Shown piece after piece: positions 53,180 through 62,663 of a stretch of 64,000 nucleotides of DNA. The translations under genes and the position numbers were made by a program. The DNA comes from Desulfobacteraceae bacterium. Its GTDB lineage: Bacteria > Desulfobacterota > DSM-4660 > Desulfatiglandales > Desulfatiglandaceae. The notes beneath the pieces were generated by a model. The model saw only the letters and a list, made by a program, of their open reading frames with translations. It did not search any database and was not told where the DNA came from. The DNA lies in NCBI GenBank assembly GCA_030613055.1, contig JAUWMR010000009.1, forward strand, positions 1 through 64,000, written 5' to 3'. How positions within the stretch are numbered: position 1 is the stretch's first letter; the number at the start of each line of letters is the position of its first letter.

Positions 53180-53743
53180 ATGAGAATAACTGGCGGTCAA
53201 GCGAGAGGCCGTCTCCTAATATCTCCAAAAGGACTGGACATCCGGCCCACCTCAGACCATGTGAGGGAAGCGATTTTCAATATAATCGGGCAGGACTTAT
53301 CAGGACTAATTGTGCTTGATCTTTTTGCGGGCACGGGAAGTTTAGGAATAGAGTCCCTGAGCAGGGGGGCATTACGTGCCCTTTTTATTGATAAATCACA
53401 AAAAGCTATCAATTTAATTAAGAAAAACCTTGCCTTATTGGGATATGATGGTATTTCTGCCATATTAAAAAGGGATTTGAGTAACGGCATCCCCAGTAAT
53501 CACGCACTGCTGAATGATGCCTTTGATCTTGTTTTTCTTGATCCGCCATACGGGAAAGGTCTTTTGCCCGTTCTGCTTGAGGGGCTCTCAAAGAAAGGCT
53601 CCCTTTCACCCAAATCGCTGGTTATTGCCGAATCATCGAAAAAAGACAGTATACTGTTATCTTTCAGTAATCTTCAAATGGTAGATACCCGATCTTACGG
53701 GGACACAAAAATCAGTGTGTACGCTTACGAGGCTGAGCAATGA
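53180..53743 (+). CDS. rsmD: 16S rRNA (guanine(966)-N(2))-methyltransferase RsmD
   Basis: A 187-residue Rossmann methyltransferase. MRITGGQARGRLLISPKGLD is the family start, VLDLFAGTGSLGIESLSRGA binds AdoMet, and DLVFLDPPYGKGLL holds the catalytic DPPY. It methylates G966 of 16S rRNA during small-subunit assembly. It lies 6 bp after pssA and overlaps coaD by 4 bp, the common rsmD-coaD pairing. Confidence 0.95.
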   Translation: MRITGGQARGRLLISPKGLDIRPTSDHVREAIFNIIGQDLSGLIVLDLFAGTGSLGIESLSRGALRALFIDKSQKAINLIKKNLALLGYDGISAILKRDLSNGIPSNHALLNDAFDLVFLDPPYGKGLLPVLLEGLSKKGSLSPKSLVIAESSKKDSILLSFSNLQMVDTRSYGDTKISVYAYEAEQ

Positions 53744-54237
53744 GTCAACAAACGGCAATTTATCCCGGCTTCTTTGACCCTGTAACCAATGGACATTTGA
53801 GCGTTGTTGCCCGGGCATTAAAAATATTTGACAAACTTATTGTCGGCATTCTGAATAATCCTCATAAGGAACCCCTTTTTTCAATTGATGAGAGGATGCA
53901 CATGATAAGGCAGGCCCTTAGAGGGAATGCAAATATAGAGATAGACTCATTTGACGGGTTATTGGTGGATTATGCGATCAAGAAAAACTCAAACGTGGTT
54001 GTGAGGGGACTCAGGGCTCTTTCCGATTTTGAATACGAATTCCAATTGGCGCTCATGAACCGGAAACTGAATAGAGATGTACAGTCAATATTCCTGATGA
54101 CCGATTATAAATGGTTTTATACCAGTTCCACAATCATCAAGGAGGCCGCGAGCTTTGGTGGTGACATAAGCGGGCTTGTTCCCGCAGTGGTTAACCGGAA
54201 ATTGAAAGAAAAATTCGGTTATGCAAAAAAAACTTGA
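53740..54237 (+). CDS. coaD: Phosphopantetheine adenylyltransferase
   Basis: A 165-residue CoaD, the penultimate step of CoA synthesis. The nucleotidyltransferase motif is in YPGFFDPVTNGHLSVVARA, followed by VVRGLRALSDFEYEFQLALM. The late motif, usually ISSTxxR, reads TSSTIIKEAA, with Lys in place of Arg, a conservative change. Its end overlaps the -35 box of the ihfA promoter. Confidence 0.95.
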   Translation: MSQQTAIYPGFFDPVTNGHLSVVARALKIFDKLIVGILNNPHKEPLFSIDERMHMIRQALRGNANIEIDSFDGLLVDYAIKKNSNVVVRGLRALSDFEYEFQLALMNRKLNRDVQSIFLMTDYKWFYTSSTIIKEAASFGGDISGLVPAVVNRKLKEKFGYAKKT

Positions 54238-54264
54238 CACCTCTTTTGGCATAAGCCATATTTA
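54234..54264 (+). promoter_or_regulatory. Promoter of ihfA
   Basis: TTGACA (54234-54239) overlaps the coaD stop codon. A CATATT at 17-bp spacing (54257-54262) or TATTTA two bases on could be the -10. The gene starts 66 bp downstream behind GAGGAGG. Confidence 0.55.
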
Positions 54265-54329
54265 TTGCTTAAAAAATAGGCTATTATGCAGTTATCCATG
54301 TAAAGCGTCTTAAATGAGGAGGAACAAAG

Positions 54330-54629
54330 GTGGCCTTAACCAAAGAAAATATTATAGACAGCATCTACCATCAGATCGGACTCAGTAAAAGCCAGTCTCG
54401 TATTGTCGTGGAGAGGCTTCTTGAACTCATAAAGCAACGCCTGGAAACGGGAGAAGATCTGTTAATCAGTGGTTTTGGTAAATTCGTTGTAAATCGAAAA
54501 TCTGCACGGAGAGGCAGGAATCCGCAAACAACGGAAGATCTCCAGTTAAGGGCACGGAGAGTTGTTGTCTTCAAGACATCGGGAGTTCTTCGCGATAAAA
54601 TAAATTCTGACACTAAAGACTCACAATAA
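54330..54629 (+). CDS. ihfA: Integration host factor alpha-type DNA-bending protein
   Basis: A 99-residue HU/IHF protein. The arm sequence FGKFVVNRKSARRGRNPQTT includes the family motif GRNPxT with an IHF-like pattern; the helical N-terminal part (MALTKENIIDSIYHQIGLSK) resembles IHF alpha. The beta partner is not here. The start is GTG, behind GAGGAGG (54316-54322). Its last 17 bp overlap the convergent rlpA gene. Confidence 0.9.
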   Translation: MALTKENIIDSIYHQIGLSKSQSRIVVERLLELIKQRLETGEDLLISGFGKFVVNRKSARRGRNPQTTEDLQLRARRVVVFKTSGVLRDKINSDTKDSQ

Positions 54630-55398
54630 ACGCCTCTTCAAAGCCCATACCTTCCAGTTTTTTTTCTATTTTTCCGGCTTTACTCAAGGTCTTGGATCTT
54701 GAAACCCGCACCCTGTAAAGTGTCCCCTTTTCATCGTCATCGCAGGCTATAGTATCTACATAATCGAATATCACTTTCAGACGATCAGCGAGTATGAGCG
54801 CGTTTTCCCTGATTTTGAAGGCACCCACCTGTACGGTGAATTCACCCTTTCTTAAATCTGTGATTTCTACAACAGGTTTTTCACCCTGAGATGATTTTTG
54901 TTTCCCCACTTGCCTGCCAAGGGCTACTATTTTAACCCGGATAGTGCCCGGACCGACTAAGTCTATTTCTTTCGCAGCAGCATACGACAAATCAATAATC
55001 CTTCCCTTTACAAAGGGTCCACGATCATTTATCCTCACTACAATCTCTTTATTATTGGAAAGATTCAAGATACTTACGTAAGTACCCATTGGAAGTGTTT
55101 TATGTGCCCCGCTTTTTTTAAACATGTTAAACCTTTCACCACAGGCAGTCGGCCGTCCATGAAACTTTCTCCCATACCAGGATGCCTTGCCAAATTGCAC
55201 AAAACCATCAGAATCGGGTAAAGGATAGTATGTCTCTCCATTGATCATGTATGGTCTGAATGTAGGGTCTTTACTCTTGTCTGGTATAATAATGACCTTC
55301 TTGTGGGGATATTTTGAAGACCTTACGTAATGTCTCTCCCTTGAACACGAAACAAGCAACAAAAGGAAGCTTAAACTAAAAATGATGAATTTTTTCAT
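54613..55398 (-). CDS. rlpA: RlpA-like septal/rare lipoprotein A with SPOR domain
   Basis: A 261-residue lipoprotein. The signal ends with lipobox LLVSCS at about residue 18. The double-psi beta-barrel domain (about 80-170) has FGKASWYGRKFHGRPTACGE and VVRINDRGPFVKGRIIDLSY, which include the residues used by RlpA-type peptidoglycan lytic transglycosylases. A SPOR domain follows (FTVQVGAFKIRENALILADR) that binds denuded glycan at the septum. The ATG at 55398 was chosen; an apparent 63-residue extension runs into a repeat and lacks signal-peptide logic. It converges on ihfA. Confidence 0.92.
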   Translation of the reverse strand: MKKFIIFSLSFLLLLVSCSRERHYVRSSKYPHKKVIIIPDKSKDPTFRPYMINGETYYPLPDSDGFVQFGKASWYGRKFHGRPTACGERFNMFKKSGAHKTLPMGTYVSILNLSNNKEIVVRINDRGPFVKGRIIDLSYAAAKEIDLVGPGTIRVKIVALGRQVGKQKSSQGEKPVVEITDLRKGEFTVQVGAFKIRENALILADRLKVIFDYVDTIACDDDEKGTLYRVRVSRSKTLSKAGKIEKKLEGMGFEEAFIVSL

Positions 55399-55465
55399 TG
55401 TATAATCCAATATTCCGTATCTGCTCAATAAGTTGGGGTAACTCCTTTGGTTCACCGACTCCTCT

Positions 55466-55570
55466 GGATTCCTGCCCTGCCTGCCGACCTGCGGGCAGGC
55501 TTCGCGGGGATATGTTTCGTCATTTCCGCCTGTCTGCCATCCCTGCACAGGCAGGCGAAGGCGGGAATCC
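55466..55570. repeat. Palindromic repeat upstream of rlpA
   Basis: GGATTCCTGCC (55466-55476) and GGCGGGAATCC (55560-55570) are near-perfect inverted ends around CCTGCGGGCAGGC- and CAGGCAGGCG-type hairpins. The gap 55399-55925 between divergent rlpA and the SDR gene holds this element, then a promoter with direct repeats. A TGGCCCAATTTATTGAGC segment just after it recurs at 57959-57977 with one extra C. Confidence 0.6.
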
Positions 55571-55776
55571 AGTACCCAATGGCCCAATTTATTGAGCTAT
55601 TACAATATTCCTAACAACAGGCCGGGAAATTTTGAATAAATATTATGAAAAAAAAATATATAAATCAACTCCAATTTCCTATAACAGTTCACGGGTTCAG
55701 GGTTAGCCGAAAATCAGAACCCGGGAACGATTACAAAGCTATCGACCCAAAAGAACAATCCCTTTTTCGATTTCGC

Positions 55777-55843
55777 TTGACATGAGAATCTGTTTTATTT
55801 AAATTCACTTTGTAACTATAATGTAACTATAATGTAACCACAA
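55777..55843 (+). promoter_or_regulatory. Promoter and three 11-bp direct repeats before the benzoyl-CoA pathway genes
   Basis: TTGACA (55777-55782), 17-bp spacer, TAAATT (55800-55805). Just after the -10, three contiguous 11-mers occur: TGTAACTATAA (55811-55821), TGTAACTATAA (55822-55832) and TGTAACCACAA (55833-55843). One-helical-turn spacing puts all copies on one face of the DNA, as for OmpR/PhoB-type response regulators. Position after the -10 suggests repression, or activation of a second start further on. A related array lies at 62676-62708. Confidence 0.6.
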
Positions 55844-55925
55844 ATATTCTTTACTTAAACAGAATTGTACAACTCAAGGCAGTTATTAATAATATCACCG
55901 ATCAAATCCATGAAAGGAATAACTT

Positions 55926-56678
55926 ATGAGACTTAAAGGCAAAATTGCTTTAGTTACAGGAAGCAGCCGGGGTGTTGGCAGGGCTGTTGCTCTCGGATTT
56001 GCAAAAGAAGGGGCTAATGTCGTTGTCAACTACACCTCCAACGAAACGGCCGCCAATGAAGTCGTTAAAGCCATTGAGTCTTTGGGATGTAAAGCCATTG
56101 CTTTTAAGGCAGACGTGGCACAAAAATCGGATGCTGAACATCTTGTTAAAATGGCTGTTGAGACATTCGGAAGACTCGATATCCTGGTCAACAACGCCGG
56201 ATTTACCCGGCCTGCCCTGATGATTAAAATGTCAGAAGATCAATGGGATCAGGTGGTTGATATTCATCTCAAAGGGGCTTTTCTCTGCTCCCAGGCAGCC
56301 GCACTTTACATGAAGGAGCAAAACAGCGGTAAAATTATAAACGTGACGTCAGTGGCCGGTCTGGTTGGAACGGTCGGGCAAATCAACTACAGCGCGGCAA
56401 AAGGTGGCATCATTAGCATGACAAAATCGATTGCCCGTGAACTTGCCCGCTATAACATATGTGCCAATGTAATATCCTTAGGTATTGTGGCCACTGACAT
56501 GACGGAAAAAATAAGGTCAGATGAGAAACTCAAAGAAATCTATATGAATAGAATTCTCCTGAAGCGCTTTGCCGAACCGGACGATATTTCACCGGCCTTT
56601 GCATTCTTAGCTTCCGATGAGAGCAATTACATCACAGGCCAACTCCTGTGTGTGGATGGGGGTTACGGAATGATATAA
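55926..56678 (+). CDS. SDR-family oxidoreductase (FabG-like)
   Basis: A 250-residue short-chain dehydrogenase. The NAD(P) loop TGSSRGVGRAVALGFAKEG, NNAG, the catalytic serine in INVTSVAG and YSAAKGG (Tyr-x3-Lys) are all present. Similar proteins reduce 3-oxoacyl-ACP or oxidise 3-hydroxyacyl-CoA. It is 73 bp before the had gene and is probably co-transcribed, so a role in oxidising a 3-hydroxyacyl-CoA intermediate such as 3-hydroxypimeloyl-CoA is plausible, but an ordinary fatty-acid role cannot be ruled out. Confidence 0.88.
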   Translation: MRLKGKIALVTGSSRGVGRAVALGFAKEGANVVVNYTSNETAANEVVKAIESLGCKAIAFKADVAQKSDAEHLVKMAVETFGRLDILVNNAGFTRPALMIKMSEDQWDQVVDIHLKGAFLCSQAAALYMKEQNSGKIINVTSVAGLVGTVGQINYSAAKGGIISMTKSIARELARYNICANVISLGIVATDMTEKIRSDEKLKEIYMNRILLKRFAEPDDISPAFAFLASDESNYITGQLLCVDGGYGMI

Positions 56679-56750
56679 ATGACGGTTGAGTGGTTAACAA
56701 CTCAACTATTCAACAATTTAACAACTCAACTAAGAAAAAGGAGGAATAAA

Positions 56751-57857
56751 ATGGCAGCAGTACCGGATAAAATCCAGACCTGGCAGATGGTTCAACCTAC
56801 CTCGAAGGACAGAGAGACAGGGGAGGTAACTCAGGGTAAACTGGAAAAGACGGAAGTACCTGTACCGGAACTGGCACCCGGCGATGTGCTGGTGGAAGTT
56901 GCAGGTTGTGGCGTATGTCACACGGACTTAGGTTATTTTTATGATGGCGTCCCCACGGTTTCAAAACCACCCCTGACATTGGGTCATGAGATTTCAGGAA
57001 CCGTAGTGGCCGGAGATGAGTCCTGGATGGGAAAAGAGGTTATCATCCCGGCAGTCATGCCCTGTCGCAAGTGCATGCTTTGCAAAACGGGTCGAGGCAA
57101 CCGATGCCTTGCCCAGAAGATGCCGGGCAACAGCCTTGGTCTTTATGGCGGTTTTTCAAGCCATATCCCTGTCCCGAGTGTTGATCTATGCGAGATAAAA
57201 GACCGGGGAGATATACCGCTTTCCCACTTTGCCGTTGTAGCTGATGCGGCCACGACACCTTACCAGGCTGCCAAGAGGGCCGATTTGCAGCCAGGAGATA
57301 ACGTAGTAGTGGTAGGTATCACAGGAGGAGTGGGCCAGTACATGGGACAAACAGTCAAGGCCCTGGGCGCAAAGACCGTTATCGGGATTGCCCGTAATCA
57401 GGAAAAACTGGACAGGGCACTGAAATTCGGCGCCGATTTCTGCATCAACTCCACGGACAAGGATGCAAGGGCGGTCTCCAAGGAATTCAGGGGATACTGC
57501 AAGGAAAACGGGCTCCCTAACACCGGTTGGAAGATCTTCGAGGTAACAGGCGTCAAGCCGGGCCAGGAAATTGCCTTAGCCCTGCTCGGCTTTACCGGGA
57601 AACTGATCGTGGTCGGATTCGGACTTGCCAAGACTGAATATGGTATTGGTCGTCTGATGGCCTTTGACGCGGAGATAATTGGCACATGGGGATGCCTGCC
57701 CGAATACTATCCCATTGTCCTGGGTATGGTATTAAGCGGGAGTATAAACATGGAAGAATTTGTTGAGATCCGGCCCATGAGCACTATAGCCGACACCTTT
57801 GCAGAGGCCCACAAAACGCCCCCAATGAAGCGTATTGTGCTGACGCCTGATTTCTAA
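56751..57857 (+). CDS. had: 6-hydroxycyclohex-1-ene-1-carbonyl-CoA dehydrogenase
   Basis: A 368-residue zinc alcohol dehydrogenase. Catalytic-zinc residues are in GCGVCHTDLGYFYDG and LTLGHE; the structural-zinc block is PCRKCMLCKTGRGNRC; the nucleotide loop is GITGGVGQY. Its length and context (directly before oah and dch) identify it as Had/BamQ, which oxidises the hydroxyl formed after diene hydration to give 6-oxocyclohex-1-ene-1-carbonyl-CoA. The ATG at 56751 follows AGGAGG; an in-frame upstream ATG at 56679 only adds repeat-like sequence. Confidence 0.9.
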   Translation: MAAVPDKIQTWQMVQPTSKDRETGEVTQGKLEKTEVPVPELAPGDVLVEVAGCGVCHTDLGYFYDGVPTVSKPPLTLGHEISGTVVAGDESWMGKEVIIPAVMPCRKCMLCKTGRGNRCLAQKMPGNSLGLYGGFSSHIPVPSVDLCEIKDRGDIPLSHFAVVADAATTPYQAAKRADLQPGDNVVVVGITGGVGQYMGQTVKALGAKTVIGIARNQEKLDRALKFGADFCINSTDKDARAVSKEFRGYCKENGLPNTGWKIFEVTGVKPGQEIALALLGFTGKLIVVGFGLAKTEYGIGRLMAFDAEIIGTWGCLPEYYPIVLGMVLSGSINMEEFVEIRPMSTIADTFAEAHKTPPMKRIVLTPDF

Positions 57858-57885
57858 ACCGATTAATAGTCTTCACCCCAAATCC

Positions 57886-57939
57886 AGCACTCTCCCCCGA
57901 GGGGAGAGTGCTAGAGCCTGCCCCGTACTTGATACGGGG
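57886..57939. repeat. Two hairpins between had and oah
   Basis: A perfect 12-bp stem AGCACTCTCCCC / GGGGAGAGTGCT with a CGA loop (57886-57912) is followed by CCCCGTA-CTTGA-TACGGGG (57921-57939). No T-run follows, so these are better read as repeat or RNA-processing structures than as a terminator. The gap 57858-58024 has no gene. Confidence 0.6.
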
Positions 57940-58024
57940 GCGAGGGGAGATCAAACAATGGCCCCAATTTATTGAGCAATTATCAACTAACAATACAATA
58001 CTAATTTAAAAGGAGGAATACACT

Positions 58025-59161
58025 ATGGCTTTAGAATGGATGCCAAGAGACGACGAAGAGAAGGATCATTTGTTGCACACCGAGGTTCACTGGGGTACGG
58101 AAGCCCCATGCGTGGTTCATGAAAAGCGTCCTCTGACTGATCCCAAGGGGAATGTTGTGGACGGGCTTTATGTATCATGGATCCGTCTTAACAACCCCAA
58201 ACAATACAACTCTTATACCACTGAAATGGTCAAGGGAGTAATCGCCGGTTTTGAAAACGCCTCCCTGGACAGAAGCGTTGTGGCGACCGTTTTCACGGGC
58301 ACCGGTCCTTATGCCTTTTGCACCGGAGGCAATACCAAGGAATACAGTGAGTTCTACAGCATGAGACCGGATGAATACGGCCAGTACATGGAACTTTTCA
58401 ACCACATGGTGGATTCCATCCTCGCATGCAAAAAGCCTGTCATCTGCAGGGTCAATGGAATGAGAGTGGCAGGCGGCCAGGAAATCGGAATGGCCTGCGA
58501 CCTCGCAATCTCATCTGATCTGGCTATTTTCGGACAGGCCGGCCCCAGGCACGGTTCCGCCCCTGACGGAGGCTCATCCGATTTCCTCCCCTGGTTTCTC
58601 GGAATGGAGGATGCCATGTGGAACTGCGTCTCCTGTGAGATGTGGTCCGCCTATAAGATGAAGGCCAAGACCCTGATCAGCAAATGTATCCCGGTCCTGA
58701 AGGTGGACGACAAATGGGTCCGAAACCCCATGATCATCACAGACAAATACGTCGAGGATGGGGAAATTGTTTATGGCGAGTTCAAAAGAGGAGACGAGGC
58801 TAAAGAGGCCAGGGCCTTTGTAAAAGAGCATCAGGCCAATGCGGACTTTGAGCTCTTAGACAAGGAAGTGGACAGGATTATATGGACCTTTGCCAATCTT
58901 TTCCCCGGATGCCTGATCAAATCCATTGACAGTGTCCGCGCAAAGAAAAAGTTTTTCTGGGATTATTCCAAGAACTATAACAGGCACTGGCTGGCAGCCA
59001 ACATGGGCGGCGAGGCATTCTTGGGCTTTGGGGCCTTCAACACTAAGAAGATCACCGGGCAGGATACCATCGACTTTATAAAATTCCGAAAGAACATCGC
59101 GGAATGCAAGCCATGGGATTATGATATGTTCGCGGAAGTGCTCGGAAAGCCTCAGGAATAA
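58025..59161 (+). CDS. oah: 6-oxocyclohex-1-ene-1-carbonyl-CoA hydrolase
   Basis: A 378-residue crotonase-family ring-opening hydrolase (Oah/BamA), which adds two waters and cleaves the ring to 3-hydroxypimeloyl-CoA. The block RHGSAPDGGSSDFLPWFLGM matches the segment used as a marker for anaerobic aromatic degraders. NGMRVAGGQEIGMACDLAIS is the crotonase oxyanion region. Length equals the known enzyme, and it is longer than ordinary enoyl-CoA hydratases. AGGAGG precedes the ATG. It strongly implies a benzoyl-CoA route. Confidence 0.95.
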   Translation: MALEWMPRDDEEKDHLLHTEVHWGTEAPCVVHEKRPLTDPKGNVVDGLYVSWIRLNNPKQYNSYTTEMVKGVIAGFENASLDRSVVATVFTGTGPYAFCTGGNTKEYSEFYSMRPDEYGQYMELFNHMVDSILACKKPVICRVNGMRVAGGQEIGMACDLAISSDLAIFGQAGPRHGSAPDGGSSDFLPWFLGMEDAMWNCVSCEMWSAYKMKAKTLISKCIPVLKVDDKWVRNPMIITDKYVEDGEIVYGEFKRGDEAKEARAFVKEHQANADFELLDKEVDRIIWTFANLFPGCLIKSIDSVRAKKKFFWDYSKNYNRHWLAANMGGEAFLGFGAFNTKKITGQDTIDFIKFRKNIAECKPWDYDMFAEVLGKPQE

Positions 59162-59191
59162 TCGATTTATTCATACATGACTTACCCATAT

Positions 59192-59234
59192 GGCAGGTGG
59201 GGCTGCAAAGCAGGCCTGCCTGCCTTTTGGTTTT
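59192..59234 (+). terminator. Hairpin with T-rich tail between oah and dch
   Basis: GGCAGG(TGG)GGCTGC and GCAGGCC(TG)CCTGCC form an imperfect stem with an AAA loop, followed by TTTTGGTTTT. It may partly terminate the transcript after oah so that dch is made at a lower level or from its own start. The CCTGCC motif is also seen in dispersed repeats, so it could be a repeat remnant. Confidence 0.45.
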
Positions 59235-59290
59235 AAGGGCCGGTTTCCAAGACAAAATGGCAAATGACAATACATTGAAAGGAGTACATC

Positions 59291-60058
59291 ATGAGTTACG
59301 AACATATCGAGACCGAATTTAAGGACGGGCTTGGCACCATCACCCTGAACAGGCCCCCTGTAAACATCCTGAATATTGCAATGATGGAAGAGATCAATGA
59401 TGTATTGAGATCATGGCAGGGCGAGAAAGACTTAAAGGCAGCGCTTTTTGACGCTAAGGGCAAATGTTTTTCCGCGGGCGTTGACGTAGGAGAACATATG
59501 GGAGGTCTTGCCCCAAAGATGATCGAGGTGTTTCATGGCATGTTTCGCCTGATGGATGCCCTTGAAATACCAACGATAGCCTCGGTCTACAGCTCGTGTT
59601 TGGGCGGGGGCTGTGAATTAGCCATCTTCTGCGACCTCGTCATTGCCTCCCGGGACGCTAAGTTCGGCCAGCCTGAGATCCTGGTCGGCGTTTTCCCGCC
59701 CATTGCCGCACAAATCATGCCGCGTATCATGGGACGCAAGTCCGCTATGGAACTGATACTATCGGGAAGAATTATATCCGCCGAAGAGGCCATGTCCATG
59801 GGATTGGTAAACAAGGTAGTGGCGGATGATGAATTACAATCGGCCACTACTGACTTTGCAAAACCCTACCTTAAGATGAGCGCTGAAGTGTTAAGAAAAA
59901 CCAAAAAAGCCGTTATGGCCGGGTTGAGGGACGATTTTGAGCCCTCGCTAAAACTCATAGAAGACATCTACCTTAACGAACTTATGAAGACCGCGGATGC
60001 CCAGGAAGGCTTAAAGGCATTTTTAGAGAAGCGAAAACCTGAGTGGAAAAATGAATAG
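59291..60058 (+). CDS. dch: Cyclohexa-1,5-diene-1-carbonyl-CoA hydratase
   Basis: A 255-residue crotonase-family protein. Its family blocks are TITLNRPPVNILNIAMMEEI, KGKCFSAGVDVGEHMGG and SSCLGGGCELAIFCDLVIAS. Generic enoyl-CoA hydratase is the alternative, but its place behind had and oah and its length support Dch/BamR, which hydrates the diene produced by benzoyl-CoA reduction. AAAGGAG lies 5 bp before the ATG. No ring reductase genes (bcr or bamB-I) are in view. Confidence 0.87.
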   Translation: MSYEHIETEFKDGLGTITLNRPPVNILNIAMMEEINDVLRSWQGEKDLKAALFDAKGKCFSAGVDVGEHMGGLAPKMIEVFHGMFRLMDALEIPTIASVYSSCLGGGCELAIFCDLVIASRDAKFGQPEILVGVFPPIAAQIMPRIMGRKSAMELILSGRIISAEEAMSMGLVNKVVADDELQSATTDFAKPYLKMSAEVLRKTKKAVMAGLRDDFEPSLKLIEDIYLNELMKTADAQEGLKAFLEKRKPEWKNE

Positions 60059-60158
60059 GAAAACCAAAGAATCCACGCCCATCGAAGATCCCGCTATGCG
60101 GGCAAGGACGTGGCCTTGATTTGCCCCTGGAAGGGGCTAAAGAGCTATGAATAAAAAA

Positions 60159-60340
60159 ATGCCTAAAGTTTAAAGTGCCTAAAGTTGTGGTACGCCTTCG
60201 GCGTGCTATTTAATAAAACAACACCTCAGGGGTTTGCCCCCTTTTGCCGGCTAATTGGTGTCATAGAGTAATTTTTTTTAAAATAGCAGAATTCATTAAC
60301 TTTAGGCATTTTAGGCACTTTAGTTCACTTTAGGCACTTA
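60159..60340. repeat. Inverted CTAAAGT-rich repeat after dch
   Basis: ATGCCTAAAGTTTAAAGTGC (from 60159) and ACTTTAGGCATTTTAGGCAC (from 60299) face each other across about 110 bp. The interior holds a GCCTTCGGCGTGC hairpin. Related sequence lies at 32916-33001. The wider gap 60059-60436 also has hairpins at 60075-60113 (CCACG...CGTGG) and GCCCCTGGAAGGGGC. No gene is present in it. Confidence 0.6.
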
Positions 60341-60436
60341 TGGCCCACCGTGGCGGGATTAAAGGCAGAGCCGATTGGCTCTGACCCCCGCAATACGGGA
60401 TCTTCGACATTCCAATTGGGGCGAAGCCCCTAAATA

Positions 60437-60838
60437 TTACCTTTCAACATTATTTTTAATAAAGTCTATAATTTCCCCGGTATTCGTTCCTGGACCAAAG
60501 ATTTCTGCGATACCCGCATCTTTCAAAGCGGGAATATCTTCATCGGGTATGATACCTCCACCCAAAACCAGCATGTTGTCTATTTCTTTTTCTTTCAACA
60601 ATTCCATTATCCTGGGAAACAGGAAGTCATGGGCACCGGATAGGATACTCAAGGCAATTACATCCACATCCTCCTGGATGGACGTCTCCACAATCTGCTC
60701 AGGGCTTTGTCTTAAACCAGTGTAGACTACCTCCATCCCTGCATCCATTAGCGCACTGGCAATGACTTTTATTCCCCTGTCATGGCCGTCTAAACCAGGT
60801 TTGGCGGCCAGAACTCTAATCTTCCGTTTTTTATCCAT
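60437..60838 (-). CDS. mcmB: Acyl-CoA (methylmalonyl-CoA) mutase small subunit, cobalamin-binding
   Basis: A 133-residue B12-binding domain. [20 protein letters not shown] contains the D-x-H-x-x-G motif whose histidine ligates cobalt; [20 protein letters not shown] and [13 protein letters not shown] match the rest of the fold. It is separate from the catalytic chain, as in archaeal and many anaerobic bacterial mutases. It lies 6 bp after the large-subunit gene. Confidence 0.92.
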   Translation of the reverse strand: MDKKRKIRVLAAKPGLDGHDRGIKVIASALMDAGMEVVYTGLRQSPEQIVETSIQEDVDVIALSILSGAHDFLFPRIMELLKEKEIDNMLVLGGGIIPDEDIPALKDAGIAEIFGPGTNTGEIIDFIKNNVER

Positions 60839-60844
60839 TTTAAA

Positions 60845-62527
60845 TCAACCTCCAATTGTGCTTACTGGCTGATATTCACCGAAGACATCCCTCAACGCAT
60901 CACAGATTTCTCCCAGGGTGGCATAAGCCCTCACTGCATCTAAAATAACGGGCATCAGATTATCAGTTCCCTCCGCAGTCTTTCTTAATTCGCCTAATAA
61001 ATCCTTCACTCTTCCGTTGTCTCGTTCTGACCTTAGTTTTTTCAACCCCTCTATCTGAGAGATCCTTACAGAAGGATCTACTCTCAAAAGGCCCTTTGGG
61101 GCTTCCTCTTCTATCTGGAATCTATTAACGCCAACTACCACTCTCTCCTCCTTCTCAATCTCTCTCTGGTAGCGATAGGCACTGTCCTGGATCTCCCTCT
61201 GTATAAATCCCTGCTCAATAGCGGAAGCAGCGCCACCAAGCTCGTCGATTTTCTCAATATATTTTTGAGACCGATAAAAAATCTCTTTTGTCAACTCTTC
61301 AATATAATACGAACCTGCCAACGGGTCTACGGTGTCGGTAACACCGGATTCATAGGCAATAAGCTGCTGGGTCCTCAGGGCAATCTGGACCGCCTCCTCT
61401 CCAGGTAAGGCAAATGCCTCATCCATGGAATTGGTATGCAGCGATTGTGTCCCGCCCAAAACCGCAGAAAGCGCCTGAAAGGCAACCCTCACAATATTAT
61501 TCATAGGCTGCCGTGCGGTCAGCGTACAGCCGGCAGTCTGTGTATGAAACCTTATCATCAATGACCTTGGATCCTTGGCCTTGAATCTGTCCCGCATAAT
61601 TATTGCCCACAGCCTCCTTGCTGCCCTGAACTTGGCAATCTCCTCAAAAAAATCAAGATGGGCGTTAAAAAAGAATGACAGACGTGGAGCAAACTTGTCC
61701 ACATCCAATCCGGCATTAATGGCTGCCTCCACATAGGCAATCCCATCGGCTAAAGTAAAAGCCACCTCCTGGACCGCTGTAGAACCTGCCTCTCTTATGT
61801 GATATCCGCTGATACTGATCGTATTCCACTGGGGAATCTCTCGCGAACAGAAAGAAAAAATGTCAGTAATAATCCTCATGGAAGGTTTAGGAGGGAAGAT
61901 ATAAGTACCCCTGGCAGAATACTCCTTTAATATATCATTCTGAACGGTTCCCTTCAGATCCCTTGAAGATACGCCCTGTTTTTCAGCCACAGCCATGTAC
62001 ATGGCCAACAGGACAGCGGCAGGGGAATTTATGGTCATTGAGGTGCTCACCTTATCCAGTGGGATCTGGTCAAAAAGTATCTCCATATCTTTTAATGAAT
62101 CAATAGTCACCCCGACCTTACCAACCTCCCCTTGAGCCAGAGAGTGATCTGAATCATATCCTATCTGGGTGGGGAGATCAAAGGCTACTGACAGGCCCGT
62201 CTGGCCCTGTTCCAACAGGAATCTGTATCGCCTGTTTGTGTCCTTTGCCGTGGCAAAACCGGCGTACTGCCTCATGGTCCAGTACCGACCCCTGTACATT
62301 GTAGGCTGAACCCCCCTCGTGAAGGGGTATTCCCCGGGTAAACCGATTTCTGCCAGATAATCGGCTCCGGTTTGATCAATGGGGGAATAAAGCCTATTCA
62401 CGGGGATCCCTGATGTATTTACAAACTCATCCTTCCTTTCCGGGCGTTTACGAAGCTTCTGTTCCACATTTTCTGACCATTCCTCGAATGCCGCTAAAAG
62501 TCTATCCTCGCCTTTTTGTACAGGCAT
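60845..62527 (-). CDS. mcmA: Acyl-CoA (methylmalonyl-CoA) mutase large subunit
   Basis: A 560-residue catalytic subunit lacking the B12 domain. [34 protein letters not shown] and [16 protein letters not shown] with [12 protein letters not shown] are present. The arginine in PSMRI and the histidine in SGYH match residues that in methylmalonyl-CoA mutase bind the substrate carboxylate and aid catalysis, which favours this substrate over isobutyryl-CoA. It would link succinyl-CoA and methylmalonyl-CoA, as in propionate or odd-chain metabolism. The nearby decarboxylase subunit makes a sodium-pumping methylmalonyl-CoA route possible. Confidence 0.9.
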   Translation of the reverse strand: MPVQKGEDRLLAAFEEWSENVEQKLRKRPERKDEFVNTSGIPVNRLYSPIDQTGADYLAEIGLPGEYPFTRGVQPTMYRGRYWTMRQYAGFATAKDTNRRYRFLLEQGQTGLSVAFDLPTQIGYDSDHSLAQGEVGKVGVTIDSLKDMEILFDQIPLDKVSTSMTINSPAAVLLAMYMAVAEKQGVSSRDLKGTVQNDILKEYSARGTYIFPPKPSMRIITDIFSFCSREIPQWNTISISGYHIREAGSTAVQEVAFTLADGIAYVEAAINAGLDVDKFAPRLSFFFNAHLDFFEEIAKFRAARRLWAIIMRDRFKAKDPRSLMIRFHTQTAGCTLTARQPMNNIVRVAFQALSAVLGGTQSLHTNSMDEAFALPGEEAVQIALRTQQLIAYESGVTDTVDPLAGSYYIEELTKEIFYRSQKYIEKIDELGGAASAIEQGFIQREIQDSAYRYQREIEKEERVVVGVNRFQIEEEAPKGLLRVDPSVRISQIEGLKKLRSERDNGRVKDLLGELRKTAEGTDNLMPVILDAVRAYATLGEICDALRDVFGEYQPVSTIGG

Positions 62528-62663
62528 ATTAACCCTCCATAAACATTTTGGATTTTAGATTACAGATTGCGGATTTGAAAAGATACTATGATTACTAATT
62601 AAATTAGGAATATTTCAATGACCTAAGGCATGTCAAACATTTTTTTTATATTCACTTTTCGAC

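Noticed and set aside
55399-55587. N-terminal extension of the RlpA-like protein
   Set aside because: The extension runs into a palindromic repeat, while the ATG at 55398 begins a perfect lipoprotein signal.
59291-60058. Generic enoyl-CoA hydratase
   Set aside because: The had and oah genes just upstream make the diene hydratase the better call; the motifs alone cannot separate them.
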